The notes: generated by a model from the sequence alone, not told the origin. 64,000 nucleotides of DNA from Candidula unifasciata (GCA_905116865.2 CAJHNH020007690.1:186501-250500); one strand, 5' to 3'; positions 29,671 to 42,866 are shown, numbered from the stretch's first letter. Translations and numbers: made by a program.

Positions 29671-32178
29671 TCAATACTGCCAGTCATTTCTAAAACAGAT
29701 GTTCTTCCTATAGTCCAAGCCATGTGTAAGTGGTTGCTGTGTCTGTTTTAGTCTTCTATCTTCAATACTGCCAGTCATTTCTAAAACAGATGTTTTTCTT
29801 ATAGTCCAAGCCATGTGTAAGTGGTTGCTGTGTCTGTTTTAGTCTTCTATCTTCAATACCGCCAGTCATTTCTAAAACAGATGTTCTTCCTATAGTCCAA
29901 GCCATGTGTAAGTGGTTGCTGTGTCTGTTTTAGTCTTCTATCTTCAATACTGCCAGTCATTTCTAAAAAAGATGTTCTTCCTATAGTCCAAGCCATGTGT
30001 AAGTGGTTGCCATGTCTGTTTTAGTCTTCTATCTTCAATACCACCAGTCATTTCTAAAACAGATGTTCTTCCTATAGTCCAAGCCATGTGTAAGTGGTTG
30101 CTGTGTCTGTTTTAGTCTTCTATCTTCAATACTGCCAGTCATTTCTAAAACAGATGTTCTTCCTATAGTCCAAGCCATGTGTAAGTGGTTGCTGTGTCTG
30201 TTTTAGTCTTCTATCTTCAATACTGCCAGTCATTTCTAAAACAGATGTTCTTCCTATAGTCCAAGCCATGTGTAAGTGGTTGCTGTGTCTGTTTTAGTCT
30301 TCTATCTTCAATACTGCCAGTCATTTCTAAAACAGATGTTCTTCCTATAGTCCAAGCCATGTGTAAGTGGTTGCTGTGTCTGTTTTAGTCTTCTATCTTC
30401 AATACTGCCAGTCATTTCTAAAACAGATGTTCTTCCTATAGTCCAAGCCATGTGTAAGTGGTTGCTGTGTCTGTTTTAGTCTTCTATCTTCAATACTGCC
30501 AGTCATTCTAAAACAGATGTTCTTCCTATAGTCCAAGCCATGTGTAAGTGGTTGCTGTGTCTGTTTTAGTCTTCTATCTTCAATACTGCCAGTCATTTCT
30601 AAAACAGATGTTCTTCCTATAGTCCAAGCCATGTGTAAGTGGTTGCTGTGTCTGTTTTAGTCTTCTATCTTCAATACTGCCAGTCATTTCTAAAACAGAT
30701 GTTCTTCCTATAGTCCAAGCCATGTGTAAGTGGTTGCTGTGTCTGTTTTAGTCTTCTATCTTCAATACCGCCAGTCATTTCTAAAAAAGATGTTCTTCCT
30801 ATAGTCCAAGCCATGTGTAAGTGGTTGCTGTGTCTGTTTTAGTCTTCTATCTTCAATACTGCCAGTCATTTCTAAAAACAGATGTTCTTCCTATAGTCCA
30901 AGCCATGTGTAAGTGGTTGCTGTGTCTGTTTTAGTCTTCTATCTTCAATACTGCCAGTCATTTCTAAAACAGATGTTCTTCCTATAGTCCAAGCCATGTG
31001 TAAGTGGTTGCTGTGTCTGTTTTAGTCTTCTATCTTCAATACTGCCAGTCATTTCTAAAACAGATGTTCTTCCTATAGTCCAAGCCATGTGTAAGTGGTT
31101 GCTGTGTCTGTTTTAGTCTTCTATCTTCAATTCTGCCAGTCATTTCTAAAACAGATGTTCTTCCTATAGTCCAAGCCATGTGTAAGTGGTTGCTGTGTCT
31201 GTTTTAGTCTTCTATCTTCAATACCGCCAGTCATTTCTAAAAAAGATGTTCTTCCTATAGTCCAAGCCATGTGTAAGTGGTTGCTGTGTCTGTTTTAGTC
31301 TTCTATCTTCAATACTGCCAGTCATTTCTAAAACAGATGTTCTTCCTATAGTCCAAGCCATGTGTAAGTGGTTGCTGTGTCTGTTTTAGTCTTCTATCTT
31401 CAATACCGCCAGTCATTTCTAAAACAGATGTTCTTCCTATAGTCCAAGCCATGTGTAAGTGGTTGCTGTGTCTGTTTTAGTCTTCTATCTTCAGTACTGC
31501 CAGTCATTTCTAAAACAGATGTTCTTCCTATAGTCCAAGCCATGTGTAAGTGGTTGCTGTGTCTGTTTTAGTCTTCTATCTTCAATACTGCCAGTCATTT
31601 CTAAAACAGATGTTCTTCCTATAGTCCAAGCCATGTGTAAGTGGTTGCTGTGTCTGTTTTAGTCTTCTATCTTCAATACTGCCAGTCATTTCTAAAACAG
31701 ATGTTCTTCCTATAGTCCAAGCCATGTGTAAGTGGTTGCTGTGTCTGTTTTAGTCTTCTATCTTCAATTCTGCCAGTCATTTCTAAAACAGATGTTCTTC
31801 CTATAGTCCAAGCCATGTGTAAGTGGTTGCTGTGTCTGTTTTAGTCTTCTATCTTCAATACCGCCAGTCATTTCTAAAAAAGATGTTCTTCCTATAGTCC
31901 AAGCCATGTGTAAGTGGTTGCTGTGTCTGTTTTAGTCTTCTATCTTCAATACTGCCAGTCATTTCTAAAACAGATGTTTTTCTTATAGTCCAAGCCATGT
32001 GTAAGTGGTTGCTGTGTCTGTTTTAGTCTTCTATCTTCAATACTGCCAGTCATTTCTAAAACAGATGTTCTTCCTATAGTCCAAGCCATGTGTAAGTGGT
32101 TGCTGTGTCTGTTTTAGTCTTCTATCTTCAGTACTGCCAGTCATTTCTAAAACAGATGTTCTTTCTATAGTCCAAGCC
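29671..32178. repeat. 91-bp tandem array, about 27.5 copies
   Basis: The unit runs tcaatactgccagtcatttc ... ctatagtccaagccatgtgt aagtggttgctgtgtctgttttag. Copies are near identical, with a few recurring variants (atacc for atact, aaaaaaga for aaaacaga), which suggests recent expansion by multi-unit steps. It starts 1.8 kb after exon 10B. The unit edge resembles dispersed single copies at 10565-10640 and 26520-26590 (atagtccatg...tctgtcttg). Confidence 0.97.
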
Positions 32179-32179
32179 C

Positions 32180-33600
32180 ACTTGGAAATAATCAATACTT
32201 TTTGTAAGTTAAAATTTTCCAAACTAAATTCCTTCATTAAATTTATTTAAAATGTGTCCATGATGTTCTCATAAAAAAAAAAAAAAAAACCCACAATAAA
32301 CTACATCTGCAACATCTACATAATTTTTCCCCTAATCTGCTGACTGTCCATGATTTACTTTCATACAATGAGATTGGTTCTGTTTAGCTTTTAAGAGCTC
32401 TCTTTCGCATATCAGTTGACACAGTTATATTTTTTTGTACACAGGCGAAAGAACTGCACGCACTTTGAGACAGGATTGTGTATATGATACAGTATATTCA
32501 CCATTTTGTAATTATTGTTCATGTTGTCCCTTAGAGCTGATGCTGTGAAACACTCTAAATGTATCATATAGATATCACTATTCAAAACAATTAAACTATT
32601 TGTGATAGTAAAGTGTATATTGCATTTTATTTACACTGATTCAACATTGTTCTAAATTGCTTTGAACTTAGTTGTACCTTGAGGATTTGGTTATGATTTA
32701 TGTTTATATTTTTGTGTTTGTGCTGTTTGTATGAATCTCTTTAATCATGAAGTGAGTTGTTCTAGTGTTGTTAATGATGATAGGAGGTGTAATCTATTGG
32801 GATAAAGTGAATGTCAGTTGTCCTATCGTTCATGTAATTAAATGACTCTGAGGTGTCTGGTGTCTCTAATGAAAACATGATTCGGAATTAACCTGGCTTA
32901 TTTTGTTGTAATGTCAGTGAGTTGTCCTAGTGTTTATCAGTTAGTCACTGTCCAGCTTCACAGCAAACAGGTCATCACACAAAACGCCCATCGCTGTCCC
33001 TTGCACACACAAAAAATGGAACAGACTGCAGTCCCCAAAAGCCAACAGCTTACACATGCAAAAAGTGCATAAGGTAGCCATCAGAACTGCCAACAGAAGC
33101 AGTCCACCACAAAAATGTAAGTCCTTTTTGACGTAAGCAGCAGTTGCAACATATCAGCATTGCACACACAATTAACCCAATAATGCTACATCAGTTCAGT
33201 GGTAGTAGGCCACTCTGAATCTACAGCTCACAACATAAATTGCCATAGGCACAATAAAAAAAAAAAAAGGTTTCCAAATGAAACTTCATAATTCACAGTG
33301 TTGTGCCATTCACCCCTTCAGTGGCAGAGCGACAACTATATGCTTTCAGAACACATATGGAGGAAATGCAACAGCTAACTGTGGCTGGAACAAAATAACT
33401 TGCCAGGACTATAACACCTGGCCTGCCTATCTGCGTTATTGGATCAGAAGTCCTTGTGTATTTTGTAATAAAGTTACTGGGAGTTGTCTGATGTATTTTG
33501 TAGTGAAGTGAGTCTTTAGGGATACAGTGACTGAATTCTCCTACTATTTCTACTGCTGGATTCACTTTGTGAATCAACAAGCCCTTGCAATGTTACAGGA
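32180..33600. other. AT-rich non-coding region, no gene seen
   Basis: It is AT-rich with short tracts (poly(A) at 32271-32290 and 33257-33268). A 77-codon frame at 33278-33511 has no recognisable motif and I do not call it. It could be distal flank. Confidence 0.5.
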
Positions 33601-34350
33601 CTTGCTTCCTGAGAGAGCCTAAAGAGCAACAGTGGTGACTTTTTATATTTGATTGTTGTTTAAAGAGCAACAATGGCAGTTAAGTGTATGTGAGTGTTGC
33701 CTAAAGCAAAAAATTGGTGATTCAGTGTATGCGAGCATTGCCCCAGAACAAAGATGGTGATTCAGTACCTTATCTCTGATCAAGAAATCTTTTAGAGGGT
33801 CAAACGAATTGCATACCTTTATAAAGAGCAACAGTGGTGATTCTGTGTATGTGAGTGTTGTCTAAAGATTCAGTATATCAGAGTAGCTTTAAGAGCAACA
33901 GTCGAGATTCAGTGAATCTGTATGTTGTCTAAATAGAAAGATTGATGATTAAGTATATAGGAATGCGCTTAAAGCTGTGATTCTGTGTATTTAAGTTAGC
34001 CTAAATAGCAACAGTGGTGATTCAGAGTGAGCTTTAAGAGCAGCAGTGGTCTTTAAGCTTTAAGAGCAGCAGTCGCGATTCAGTGAATTTGTATGTTGTC
34101 TAAAGAGAAAGACTGGTGATTCAGTTGATAGGAATGTGCCTAAAGCTGTGATTCAGTGTATTTAAGTTAGTCTAAATAGCAACATTGGTGATTCAGAGTG
34201 AGCTGTGAGAGCAGTAGGTGATTAAATGTATTTAAATGAGCCAAAATAACAACAATGGTGAATCAGTATATTGGAATGTTGCTTAAGGAGCAACAGTGGT
34301 GAATCAGTATATTGGAGTGTTGCTTAAAAAGCAACAGTGGATAATTCAGC
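33600..34350. repeat. Degenerate tandem repeat, about 40-60 bp
   Basis: It repeats aaagagcaacagtggtgatt then cagtgtat..gagtgttgcct with heavy substitution and variable spacing, about 15 times. Confidence 0.8.
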
Positions 34351-34799
34351 TTATCTGTAAGCTGCACTGTTCGTAACCTAATAATGAAATATGTCTTGAA
34401 ACTGTAAAACTTTCAGTTATTTATATCTTGCACTGTTTGTATCTAATCATGAAGTGTATCTTGAAATTAAAGTAGTACTTGTCGTTGACTAAAGTGCCAA
34501 TAACACTGTTCTAATTTGCTGTTTCCATGTACACTAGTGACATGTTTAGCTAGTTTCATGTTAAATATTTCCTCATTAGATTTCGTCATTCACATCAGTA
34601 ATTATTCTTTTTGTTTATTTGTTTTTTAAATGTGTGTTATGGAACATTCCAGAAAATAAAACTGTGCCATCTGAATTAGTAGGTTGAATACTTTAATGCA
34701 GCTATAATCATATTGCTTTCCACTTGAAATTGAAAGGGGACAGGCATTATTTCTTAAGTGTGGGTATGCTTTGTTGTTGTTTTCTTTTTTCTACTTTTC

Positions 34800-35020
34800 T
34801 CGTAACAGTCGTCTGATTGTTTGTTCCCTTCATAGTCAGACTGTGTCTGACTGAGTGGCAAGAAACCAACAGTCTGCATACAAATGAACCAGATCTGTAA
34901 AGTCGATGTGCACGTGAAACTCAAGTTCTGGAACAAGACAAGTCCAGAAGTAGACGAACAACAAGAATTTTCTGCTGGAGTTAAAAGCTTGTAAATGCAA
35001 AGAATAAGGAAGAAGATATA
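34800..35020 (+). repeat. SINE-B 3' part
   Basis: It carries gtctgcatacaaatgaacca, gatctgtaaagtcgatgtgc and gacgaacaacaagaattttc, then tgctggagtt and an aggaagaag tail. The 5' part is missing. Confidence 0.75.
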
Positions 35021-35127
35021 CCGCAATATGCCGTAAAGTAGTGGTATAAACATTTGTTTGACATTGGACTGGTTGGGCTTTTTCTGAAATTTTTTTTTTT
35101 TAACATACAATAAAGTTGGGACTGGGT

Positions 35128-35166
<39 letters not shown>
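35128..35166. repeat. Poly(G) run, 39 bases
   Basis: Uninterrupted G, preceded by gggactgggt. The exact length may be a sequencing artefact. Confidence 0.85.
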
Positions 35167-35167
<1 letters not shown>

Positions 35168-35520
35168 TGGTTTATATATTTAACAGTTCCACTAACTTTT
35201 ATAGTACTGTACCATAATAGCAGATAACAAGAGTGGTTGGGGGAAAAGGTGGGGAAAGAAAGACTGAAATATTCGGCTTTTTGTGTAACTGATCATATCA
35301 CATACCATAAGGAGGGAAGGGGGGAGTAGCACAGATATTTGATTCCAATCTCATCAAGTCAATGAAGGTCCACCAAGGTAGCAAAGAATAATAACATTGT
35401 AATGAACTGTGGGTACAACACCTGCTAGTGAGTTAATCATTCTAAGATGATGCATCTTTCCCATGGCAACAAATGGATGTAAATTATGGACTCTTATTAT
35501 TCAGTATTTAAAGAAACAAA

Positions 35521-35835
35521 ATGGAGCTTTTTGAACTGCAGTGCTACAGAAAAATTCTTAGAATATCATGGACCAAGAAGAAGAAAAACATCGACATCTG
35601 TGCATCGGGGAGAATTGGCTTGTTAACATCATCTTATCATGTCTTGAAAGCTGAGATGTTATAGCCATGTTAAACAGCATGATGGCTTGGAGACAACAGT
35701 GATGGAGGCAAAGGCAGGCCTCCTTGAAGGTGGATACAAGCCTCTGAAGACGCATTGGCCATGAAAGCACATAGAGCTGGAGAATTGGCTAGAAAAAGAT
35801 AGACTTCCAGGTGTGCTGTGAAGAAAATGTTGAAT
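35521..35835 (+). pseudogene. LINE ORF2 C-terminal remnant
   Basis: The frame reads MELFELQCYRKILRISWTKK then KKNIDICASGRIGLLTS. It matches the E...YR.IL.ISW....N..IL segment. A stop-riddled continuation fits ..GHV.R....E.TVMEGK. It ends where a LINE-H copy begins. Confidence 0.65.
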
Positions 35836-35844
35836 GTCGAATTA

Positions 35845-36570
35845 AGAATCGACATCACAGCACTCAGGACATTCCCATAAGTGCTCTGTCTCTATCTTCA
35901 GCAGCAAGCAAACAGTTCCAGTTATGATGGCGCCAGTAACTCTCTGACTGTATATCCGTCTTGCCTTTCCCTTCAGTCTTGAGCTTTGGCCAGATTCCCT
36001 GGTAACTCCTCGCGTCATTCACCTCAGACCGTAATTATCTATTTGTGCCTCCGCACTGTTTAGTCGCTCTCAAAGGACCTTCACAATATCAAGTTTGTCA
36101 TACATCAATTTACCACCAAGTGGTGCAGAACTGGCTAGTTTATCTGCGTGCTCCTTTTTCAACACACCGGCATTCCCTGAAGAAAATATCCAAAGGATGC
36201 TAACTACCTGGGACCTCTGAAGCGATGCTTGCTACTCTGCATGGAGCGTGCATGTCTCCACATTTCTCAACATACTCTGTGAGTCAGTTACAATTATGAC
36301 ATGTTTGTAAAGCTATAGCTGCTTTTCAAGCCAGCGGAAGGCAGCAGTGACTGACTCCACCTCCATTCTCAAACTAGACGTGATATCATATGCCAGGCTT
36401 TGCTCCACTAAGCTACATCCATTCACTTATGAACCCCCCCCCCCTGCAAATCGTCTGCCTGCAAACACAGAGACATCTGTATAGATAATCAAATCACCTG
36501 GGCAGGAGTTGTAATGAATCATTTGTTGAACTTCTGATTCTGTAGCACTATCTACCAGCTCTGCACTCAC
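35845..36570 (-). pseudogene. LINE-H: RNase H domain and 3' end
   Basis: The minus strand reads SLVEQSLAYDITSSLRMEVE then SVTAAFRWLEKQ and HVIIVTDSQSMLRNVE, a recognisable RNase H core (MEVEA...AL.WL...; IVTDSQS). Further down, DKLASSAPLGGKLMYDKLDI follows. Stops (L*LY, AE*QA) show it is dead. It is the longest LINE-H copy together with 52465. Confidence 0.8.
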
Positions 36571-36574
36571 GACA

Positions 36575-37190
36575 TGTCACGTACTGAACGTTGGTGTGGT
36601 ATTGAACACATCACTTACTGAAAGTTTATGTGGTATTGAACACATCACTGACTGAAAGTTGGTGATACAGAAAACATGAATGACTGAAAGTTGATGTGGT
36701 ACTGACCATTTTACTGACTGAAAATTAATTTACTGACCACATCACTGACTGAAAGTTTATGTGGTATTGAACACATCACTGACTGAAAGTTTATGTGGTA
36801 TTGAACACATTACTGACTGAAAGTTTATATGGTATTGAACACATCACTGACTGAAAGTTGGTGATACTGAAAACATGAATGACTGAAAGTTGATGTGGTA
36901 CTGACCATTTCACTGACTGAAAATTAATGTACTGACCACATCACTGACTGAAAGTTTATGTGGTATTGAACACATCACTGACTGAAAGTTAATGTGGTAT
37001 TGAACCCATCACTGACTGAAAGTTAATGTGGTATTGAACACATCACTGACTGAAAGTTAATGTGGAATTGAACACATCACTGACTGAAAGTTAATGTAGT
37101 GTTGAACACATCACTGACTGAAAGTTAATGTAATTATTGAACACATCACTAACTGAAAGTTAATGTGGTATTGAACACATCACTGACTAT
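36575..37190. repeat. 34-bp minisatellite, about 18 copies
   Basis: The unit is acatcactgactgaaagttaatgtggtattga. Some blocks repeat in a higher-order pattern: gaaaacatgaatgactg and gaccattt.actgactg recur together at 36670 and 36865. Confidence 0.95.
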
Positions 37191-38160
37191 AGTTGCAGCA
37201 ACCATCTCCCCCTCCATTGTTTGTGGTATATTAGTAACTGTTTCAGTTGTTCTCGATGTTTCAGCTCCACACAGCAGTTTTCTCCTATACAAAGTTATAA
37301 ATAAGTATGTTGAGAGCTGCCCATTTCCCCCTGAATGTTGTCTCGTCCATTGCTGTTATCCCTGGATCTCCCAGGTTTATCTATATTAAATCTTATTCAG
37401 TTACAATCATTTGGAGTGTAATTATTTTTTCAAGTTGTAGCTGAACTCTTTCGAACTCAAGCAATGGCTGGTGTGTGGGTGACTCTATTCCTTGGGCACA
37501 CTCTTCTTTTCCCTTGGGCACACTCTTCTTTTCTAGACAGAAGAATAAAGTTAAATGTAAATGCATGTTGTGTTATTACATCTGCTTCAATTTTTTACAT
37601 GCACATACACATTGCGAGGAGGTAGCTGAAAGAGGAGAAGAAAAAGAGGGTATTTAAGAAATCCAGCTAGGCATTTTCTAGCATGCAGCAGAGCATACGT
37701 GCTTCTTGAGCATCTGCTTTGAATTAATGTTTGTACAATATCCACAAGTAGATTGGTCGCAGTGCATCCACTGTGGCTTTGACAATATTACATGCTGAGG
37801 TTCCAATCTCTTCTACGACTCTCATACTACTGTCTGAAAGCCAAGTTTGTGATTAAAAATATTTCTTAACTAATAGATTGTGTTTCCGTTGGATCCTTAT
37901 TTACTGTTTACTCACTGGCATCTGTATTTGTTTCTGCATCTGTGGTTCCACCCTGTATGGCTCGTTAAAAAGCATTTGGGACGAATAATATTATTGCCAC
38001 CAACTTAATTATCAGTTGCCGTGAAGCAGAAGTTATGCGATATAACAGAGCAGAACTTATGCGATATAACAGAGCAGAATTTATGCAATATAATAAATGG
38101 AGTTGCAAAAATCACGCTTGATATTCATTGAGGAATACTTCAAAATCTTGGGCGGGTTTA
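37190..38160. other. No gene or clear element seen
   Basis: It is mixed sequence with a small duplication (ccttgggcacactcttcttt at 37481-37535) and three 24-bp units at 38030-38100 (gttatgcgatataacagagc). I could not support any coding region. Confidence 0.5.
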
Positions 38161-38639
38161 GCACTTGATTGAACTGCCCTGCAAGTTGCCAAAATGCATT
38201 TCTCTGAAAGGATGTGTGGGTGTCCTGCACAAAAGGGCCAGACTGGCTGGTGCAGCTTTTTCAGATGATAAACTAATGAAAGAACCCTTCACTCATTGTC
38301 CACAACCAGCTAGACCTGTACAGAACGCCGCTCTCGTCACGGCAGGAAAACGTCTCTCTTTCACTAGCAAATTCTCCAGCCCCATGTGCTTTCATAGTCA
38401 AAGAATATTTTATGTCTTATATCCACCTTTGCAGAAGTCTGTCTCTGCCTCATTTCCCGAAATCTGTACTCACCGTCGCCGCTTTCTCCAATGCACCGTG
38501 ACCTTTAACATGGCCACAATATATCAGCTTTTGGGACAGGAAACAGTTTATATAAGCGATTTCTCCTCGACTTTCAGATCCTGTAGGATGTCGGTATTTC
38601 CCTTCTTCTTGTTCCTAGTTTTCTAAGTATTTTTCTTTT

Positions 38640-38950
38640 AACAAGACAAAACAAGACAAGACAAGATTTCACTTTAATAGCGCCAATTATTTTCTTAATG
38701 ACTGAGTAAAAGTTAATGACTCACATCCATCAGTTGCACCTAAAAGAAGCACGATCTCAACAGATTGTTTTCTATAACTTGCTTGCAGGTACTGTGCTGT
38801 AAATTCTTCCATCTGTTTAATGTATTTTTTTTTTGACTTTGTTGTCCAGTTGCCATACTTGTTCACTATTTTGCCAAAATATTCAAAATCTGTGACATTT
38901 TCGACCTCTTCATTCTCGAGGTCTGCGGCTGATAAGAGGGAGGTCATGGA
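38640..38950 (-). pseudogene. LINE RT fragment with (CTTGT)n 3' tail
   Basis: The minus-strand frame (38687-38947) reads DLENEEVENVTDFEYFGKIV then NKYGNWTTKSKKKYI, matching 'VTDFKYLGSI...G....EI..RI'. The strand ends in a CTTGT tandem repeat (acaagacaaaacaagacaag on +). Confidence 0.65.
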
Positions 38951-39518
38951 TGGCTCAGACTGAGGACACGGTCAGATAGGTTTGCATCTTGGAAAACATT
39001 AGGCGAGGAGAGGAGTGGGTCATCGTGCCAGCAAAACAGTCAGGCTTGTGTAGAGTCATAATCACACTGAGCATTATTTTGTACTCAGTATCAAATAAAG
39101 ATAACTATATTTGAAATAGTATGAATGTTGTAACAAATACTTCAAAGAGAATTTTTCCATTACAAGTTTTCCCGAAAGTTCGGCCCACTTCCCTGTTTTT
39201 AAAAACAAAATTGAGGGGTAGGTAGGGAAAGTCAAATAGGTATGTATCCATATGGTTATGCATGCATGGATAAGTGTGGAAGGGAGTGCAAACATTCAAA
39301 TAATGTTGTGTGAGTGTATGGATGCTCGGGTGTATGTACGCAGACACTTGATGGTGTACATTCATATACCCCGGGGATTCATAATCATCTTATTCCACAT
39401 CATGCATCTAATATAAACATGACTGGTGGGATTCACAATAGGATAAGACTGATAAATAGGGAAGACAAACGGAATGATACTATCAGGACCAGAGCACCTA
39501 ACCACAAATTCCATTCCT

Positions 39519-39538
39519 CCCCCCCCCCCCCCCCCCCC
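39519..39538. repeat. Poly(C) tract, 20 bases
   Basis: Uninterrupted C. It creates a poly-proline stretch in a spurious 133-codon frame. Confidence 0.9.
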
Positions 39539-39984
39539 GCCCCAAATGGTACGACGGTAGAGACTGGTGATGTGATGCGTTTTCCCTGGATGAGGTATTT
39601 ACGTACACCGGAGCCTAGCTACCAACCCAAACCGACACAATCGGACCACACCAAAATAAATGACGGATGGAATCATTGTGAGGCTCCACGTAACATTTCA
39701 CACACATCTCCATGATATGATTAACCCGTTCGTATTGCAGGAAGAAAATTTTAAGACCACTATGGTCACACGCGGAATATTTTCACATTTCGGATCTATC
39801 CAAACCCAAAAACTGTTTTCAGTACTTTTTGCAAAATAAAATACTGTACTCACAATTTTAAAACTATCAATGGTGGGCCAAAGGACGCTATGTTGAGAAG
39901 CTGGCTCTCCTACGAAACACGCCGGGCCAAATCAGAAGGAGCTGAAACCCAGGAGGAATCATCAGAAAAAAATGTGCAAGAAGA

Positions 39985-40266
39985 ACACAGTAAGTAAAGT
40001 AAAGTTCCCTTTTCACGCCTTTCGGCACATCGGGCATATGGGCAGAGCGTCCCATATTTTTACAGACTACTCTGTGGGTAATGTGGTCAGCATTACGCCG
40101 GCTGTCTTTACTTTCCCAGGACAGCCCATCCTGGTACCCATTTTAGGCTGGGTCGACCTGCGACGTCCCATACCACGACAAAAATCCACGCAGCCTGCAG
40201 TGGGTTTCGATCGCGGTATGCTGGCTTACGAGTCGGACTCGCAACGCCTTAGCCACGGACGCCGAT
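39985..40266 (-). repeat. SINE-A copy (head subtype 2)
   Basis: It is very similar to 15782-16065, with the tail agtaagtaaagtaaag on the left and the minus-strand head ggcgtccgtggctaaggcgt on the right. The high identity suggests recent activity. Confidence 0.85.
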
Positions 40267-40534
40267 TGGGAATGATCGGTCTGTCTTGGAGGAAAGAGGC
40301 ATTAAGCCCAGAGACGGCGCAATTACCAGAACTTTAGCCATGAAAGTGGCGAAAATAAACAAGACCACAAATATAACCGGAGACTGTTGGCAGCTTCGAC
40401 TAGCTAGCAACAGGTTGAACGTGGTCGAGTTTTTGATTTTTTTCTCTAAAGGAATTGGAATTGATAGGATATCATACACACACTAATGCCAGTGTAAGGC
40501 TGGGTCGACCTAAAAACAAAACAAAATATATAGA

Positions 40535-40676
40535 ATATCATATCCAACACTAATGCTAATGTAAGACTGGGTCCACATTTTTAGGGAAACAAAAGATCCG
40601 GCTCCGTTGGGATCTGAACACATGGCCTTCTAATCCACAGGCGAGCGTCTGGCGGCTGCACTGCGGCGTCTGACTT
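40535..40676 (-). repeat. SINE-A-related head fragment (subtype 1)
   Basis: It keeps the body end gtaagactgggtccac and a minus-strand tRNA-like head (gccagacgctcgcctgtgga then ggccatgtgttcagatccc). A shorter duplicate of the left part lies at 40440-40510. Confidence 0.65.
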
Positions 40677-40810
40677 GAGTGTACATGTACTTGCATATAC
40701 ATGTGTGTATGCAGGCAAGTGTGCATGCGTTACAGCGTTGGCGTGTAAGCATGTGTGTATATGCAAACGGGAATGCGTGCATCCACACGTGGGCCTGCAG
40801 AAATGTATGT

Positions 40811-40811
<1 letters not shown>

Positions 40812-40879
<68 letters not shown>

Positions 40880-40902
40880 TTGTGTGTGTGTGTGTGTGCA
40901 TA
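40812..40902. repeat. (GT)n(TA)n(TG)n compound microsatellite
   Basis: Three dinucleotide blocks in succession. Val/Cys- and Tyr/Ile-rich frames here are artefacts. Confidence 0.97.
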
Positions 40903-41603
40903 GTGTATACCAGCCCCCTCGCCAACAGCCCTCACTAGGTACTACAGTACCGCTCTAAGCCACTAGTTTTGGTGCAATTTCCATTTCTTAGCCAACAAAA
41001 TTGGCACAAAAAACCAGACCACAATTATAACCGATTCTACTCGCAGTAGGTTTAACATGATCAATTTTTGTGTGTTTTATTTTTCATAAATGGATGAAGG
41101 GGTAGGGCACCCATGATCGCTAGAATACCTCACTTCTATCGGCTCTCTACAACAATATTGTTTAGGCTTTGTGCTATGGACAGGCGGAACTCGTTTTGTA
41201 ATTCCCATGCAATAGTTAGAGCGCTCTCGTTTTGAAAACCGGAAAGGGGTTAGCTATCACTAATCTGGCTGCCATTATTATTATTATTATTATTTAAATT
41301 ACAATTTTAAGCTTGATTGATGTACTTGCGATAGAATTGCTTTGTCCCTGGTTGTTATTGTTTGCCGATGAAGTCTTTGTAGCTGTAATTCCCACATTTT
41401 GCGAATGTTTTAGTCAGTCTGAGCCGTTCATACTTCATATTGTTATTATGTATTACTTGCATTTTTGCAGCTATATCTCTGCTAATGACTAACGCCTTAC
41501 CACAACTATTCAATTTCTTCTTCTTTTTCCTCATCATTTTCCTCCTCCCGCCTTTCGTCTTCCCCTCTTCTTCGCCTTGTCGCTGGTCATCAAATAATTG
41601 CAT

Positions 41604-41968
41604 AAGATCCTTTTCTCGCCAGCGTCACATCGGGCACATATTGTTATACATTTTTAGAGCAATGTGGAGTGCGGCCACCTTTAAAGTAAAAAGTAAGTAA
41701 GGATCCTTTTTCACGCCTTTAGGCGTATCAGGCATATAGGAAGATCGCCCATAGTTTTACAGACCATCGGCACTAAGTGGCTAATGTGGTCAGCATTACG
41801 CCGGCCGTCTTTACTTCCCCAGGTCAGCCAACCTGGTACCCATTTTTAGGCTGGGTCGACCTGCGATGCCCCAAACCATAATGAAAATCCACACAGCCAG
41901 CAGTGGGTTTCGATCGCGGTACGTTGGAATTACGATTTGGACTCGCAACGCCTAAGCCACGGACGCCG
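41604..41968 (-). repeat. SINE-A copy preceded by a partial copy
   Basis: 41604-41670 is a fragment (agatccttttctcgcc..., catcgggcacat). 41684-41968 is a fuller copy with ggctaatgtggtcagcatta, ggctgggtcgacctgcgatg and the subtype 2 head on the right. Confidence 0.8.
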
Positions 41969-42145
41969 CTAACGGGCACTTTTACTTCCCCCAAACTCAT
42001 CCTTTTACCCAATTTAGGCCGGGTCGACCTGGAGGCAAGGCCATTTTTAAAAAGAAAAAAAAAATTATAATTTGATGCCGATTTTGATCCACGACCTGCC
42101 GATCCACTGGCGAGCGTCTAGCCTCTACGCCATGGCGGCTCCACT
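41969..42145 (-). repeat. SINE-A-related copy (head subtype 1), joined to the previous one
   Basis: It reads ttaggccgggtcgacctgga, then the minus-strand head gccgccatggcgtagaggct, agacgctcgcc and ggcaggtcgtgga. Two elements with different heads lie back to back. Confidence 0.75.
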
Positions 42146-42206
42146 GGTCATCAAGTCTGTCCACAATTCCAGCGACTGTCTAACGCCATCACTCAGTAGG
42201 AAAACC

Positions 42207-42866
<660 letters not shown>

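Noticed and set aside
29671..32178. CRISPR-like repeat array
   Set aside because: The units are contiguous 91-bp copies with no unique spacers, and the context is an animal gene.
33278..33511. 77-codon frame, cysteine-containing
   Set aside because: No signal peptide, no family motif, and it starts in A-rich intergenic DNA.
38165..38626. 153-codon open frame on the + strand
   Set aside because: No recognisable domain, no partner splice sites, unremarkable composition, and it ends right before a LINE tail in repeat-rich DNA. Could be real but I cannot support it.
39314..39715. 133-codon open frame with a poly-proline stretch
   Set aside because: It depends on a C20 homopolymer. The rest shows no motif.
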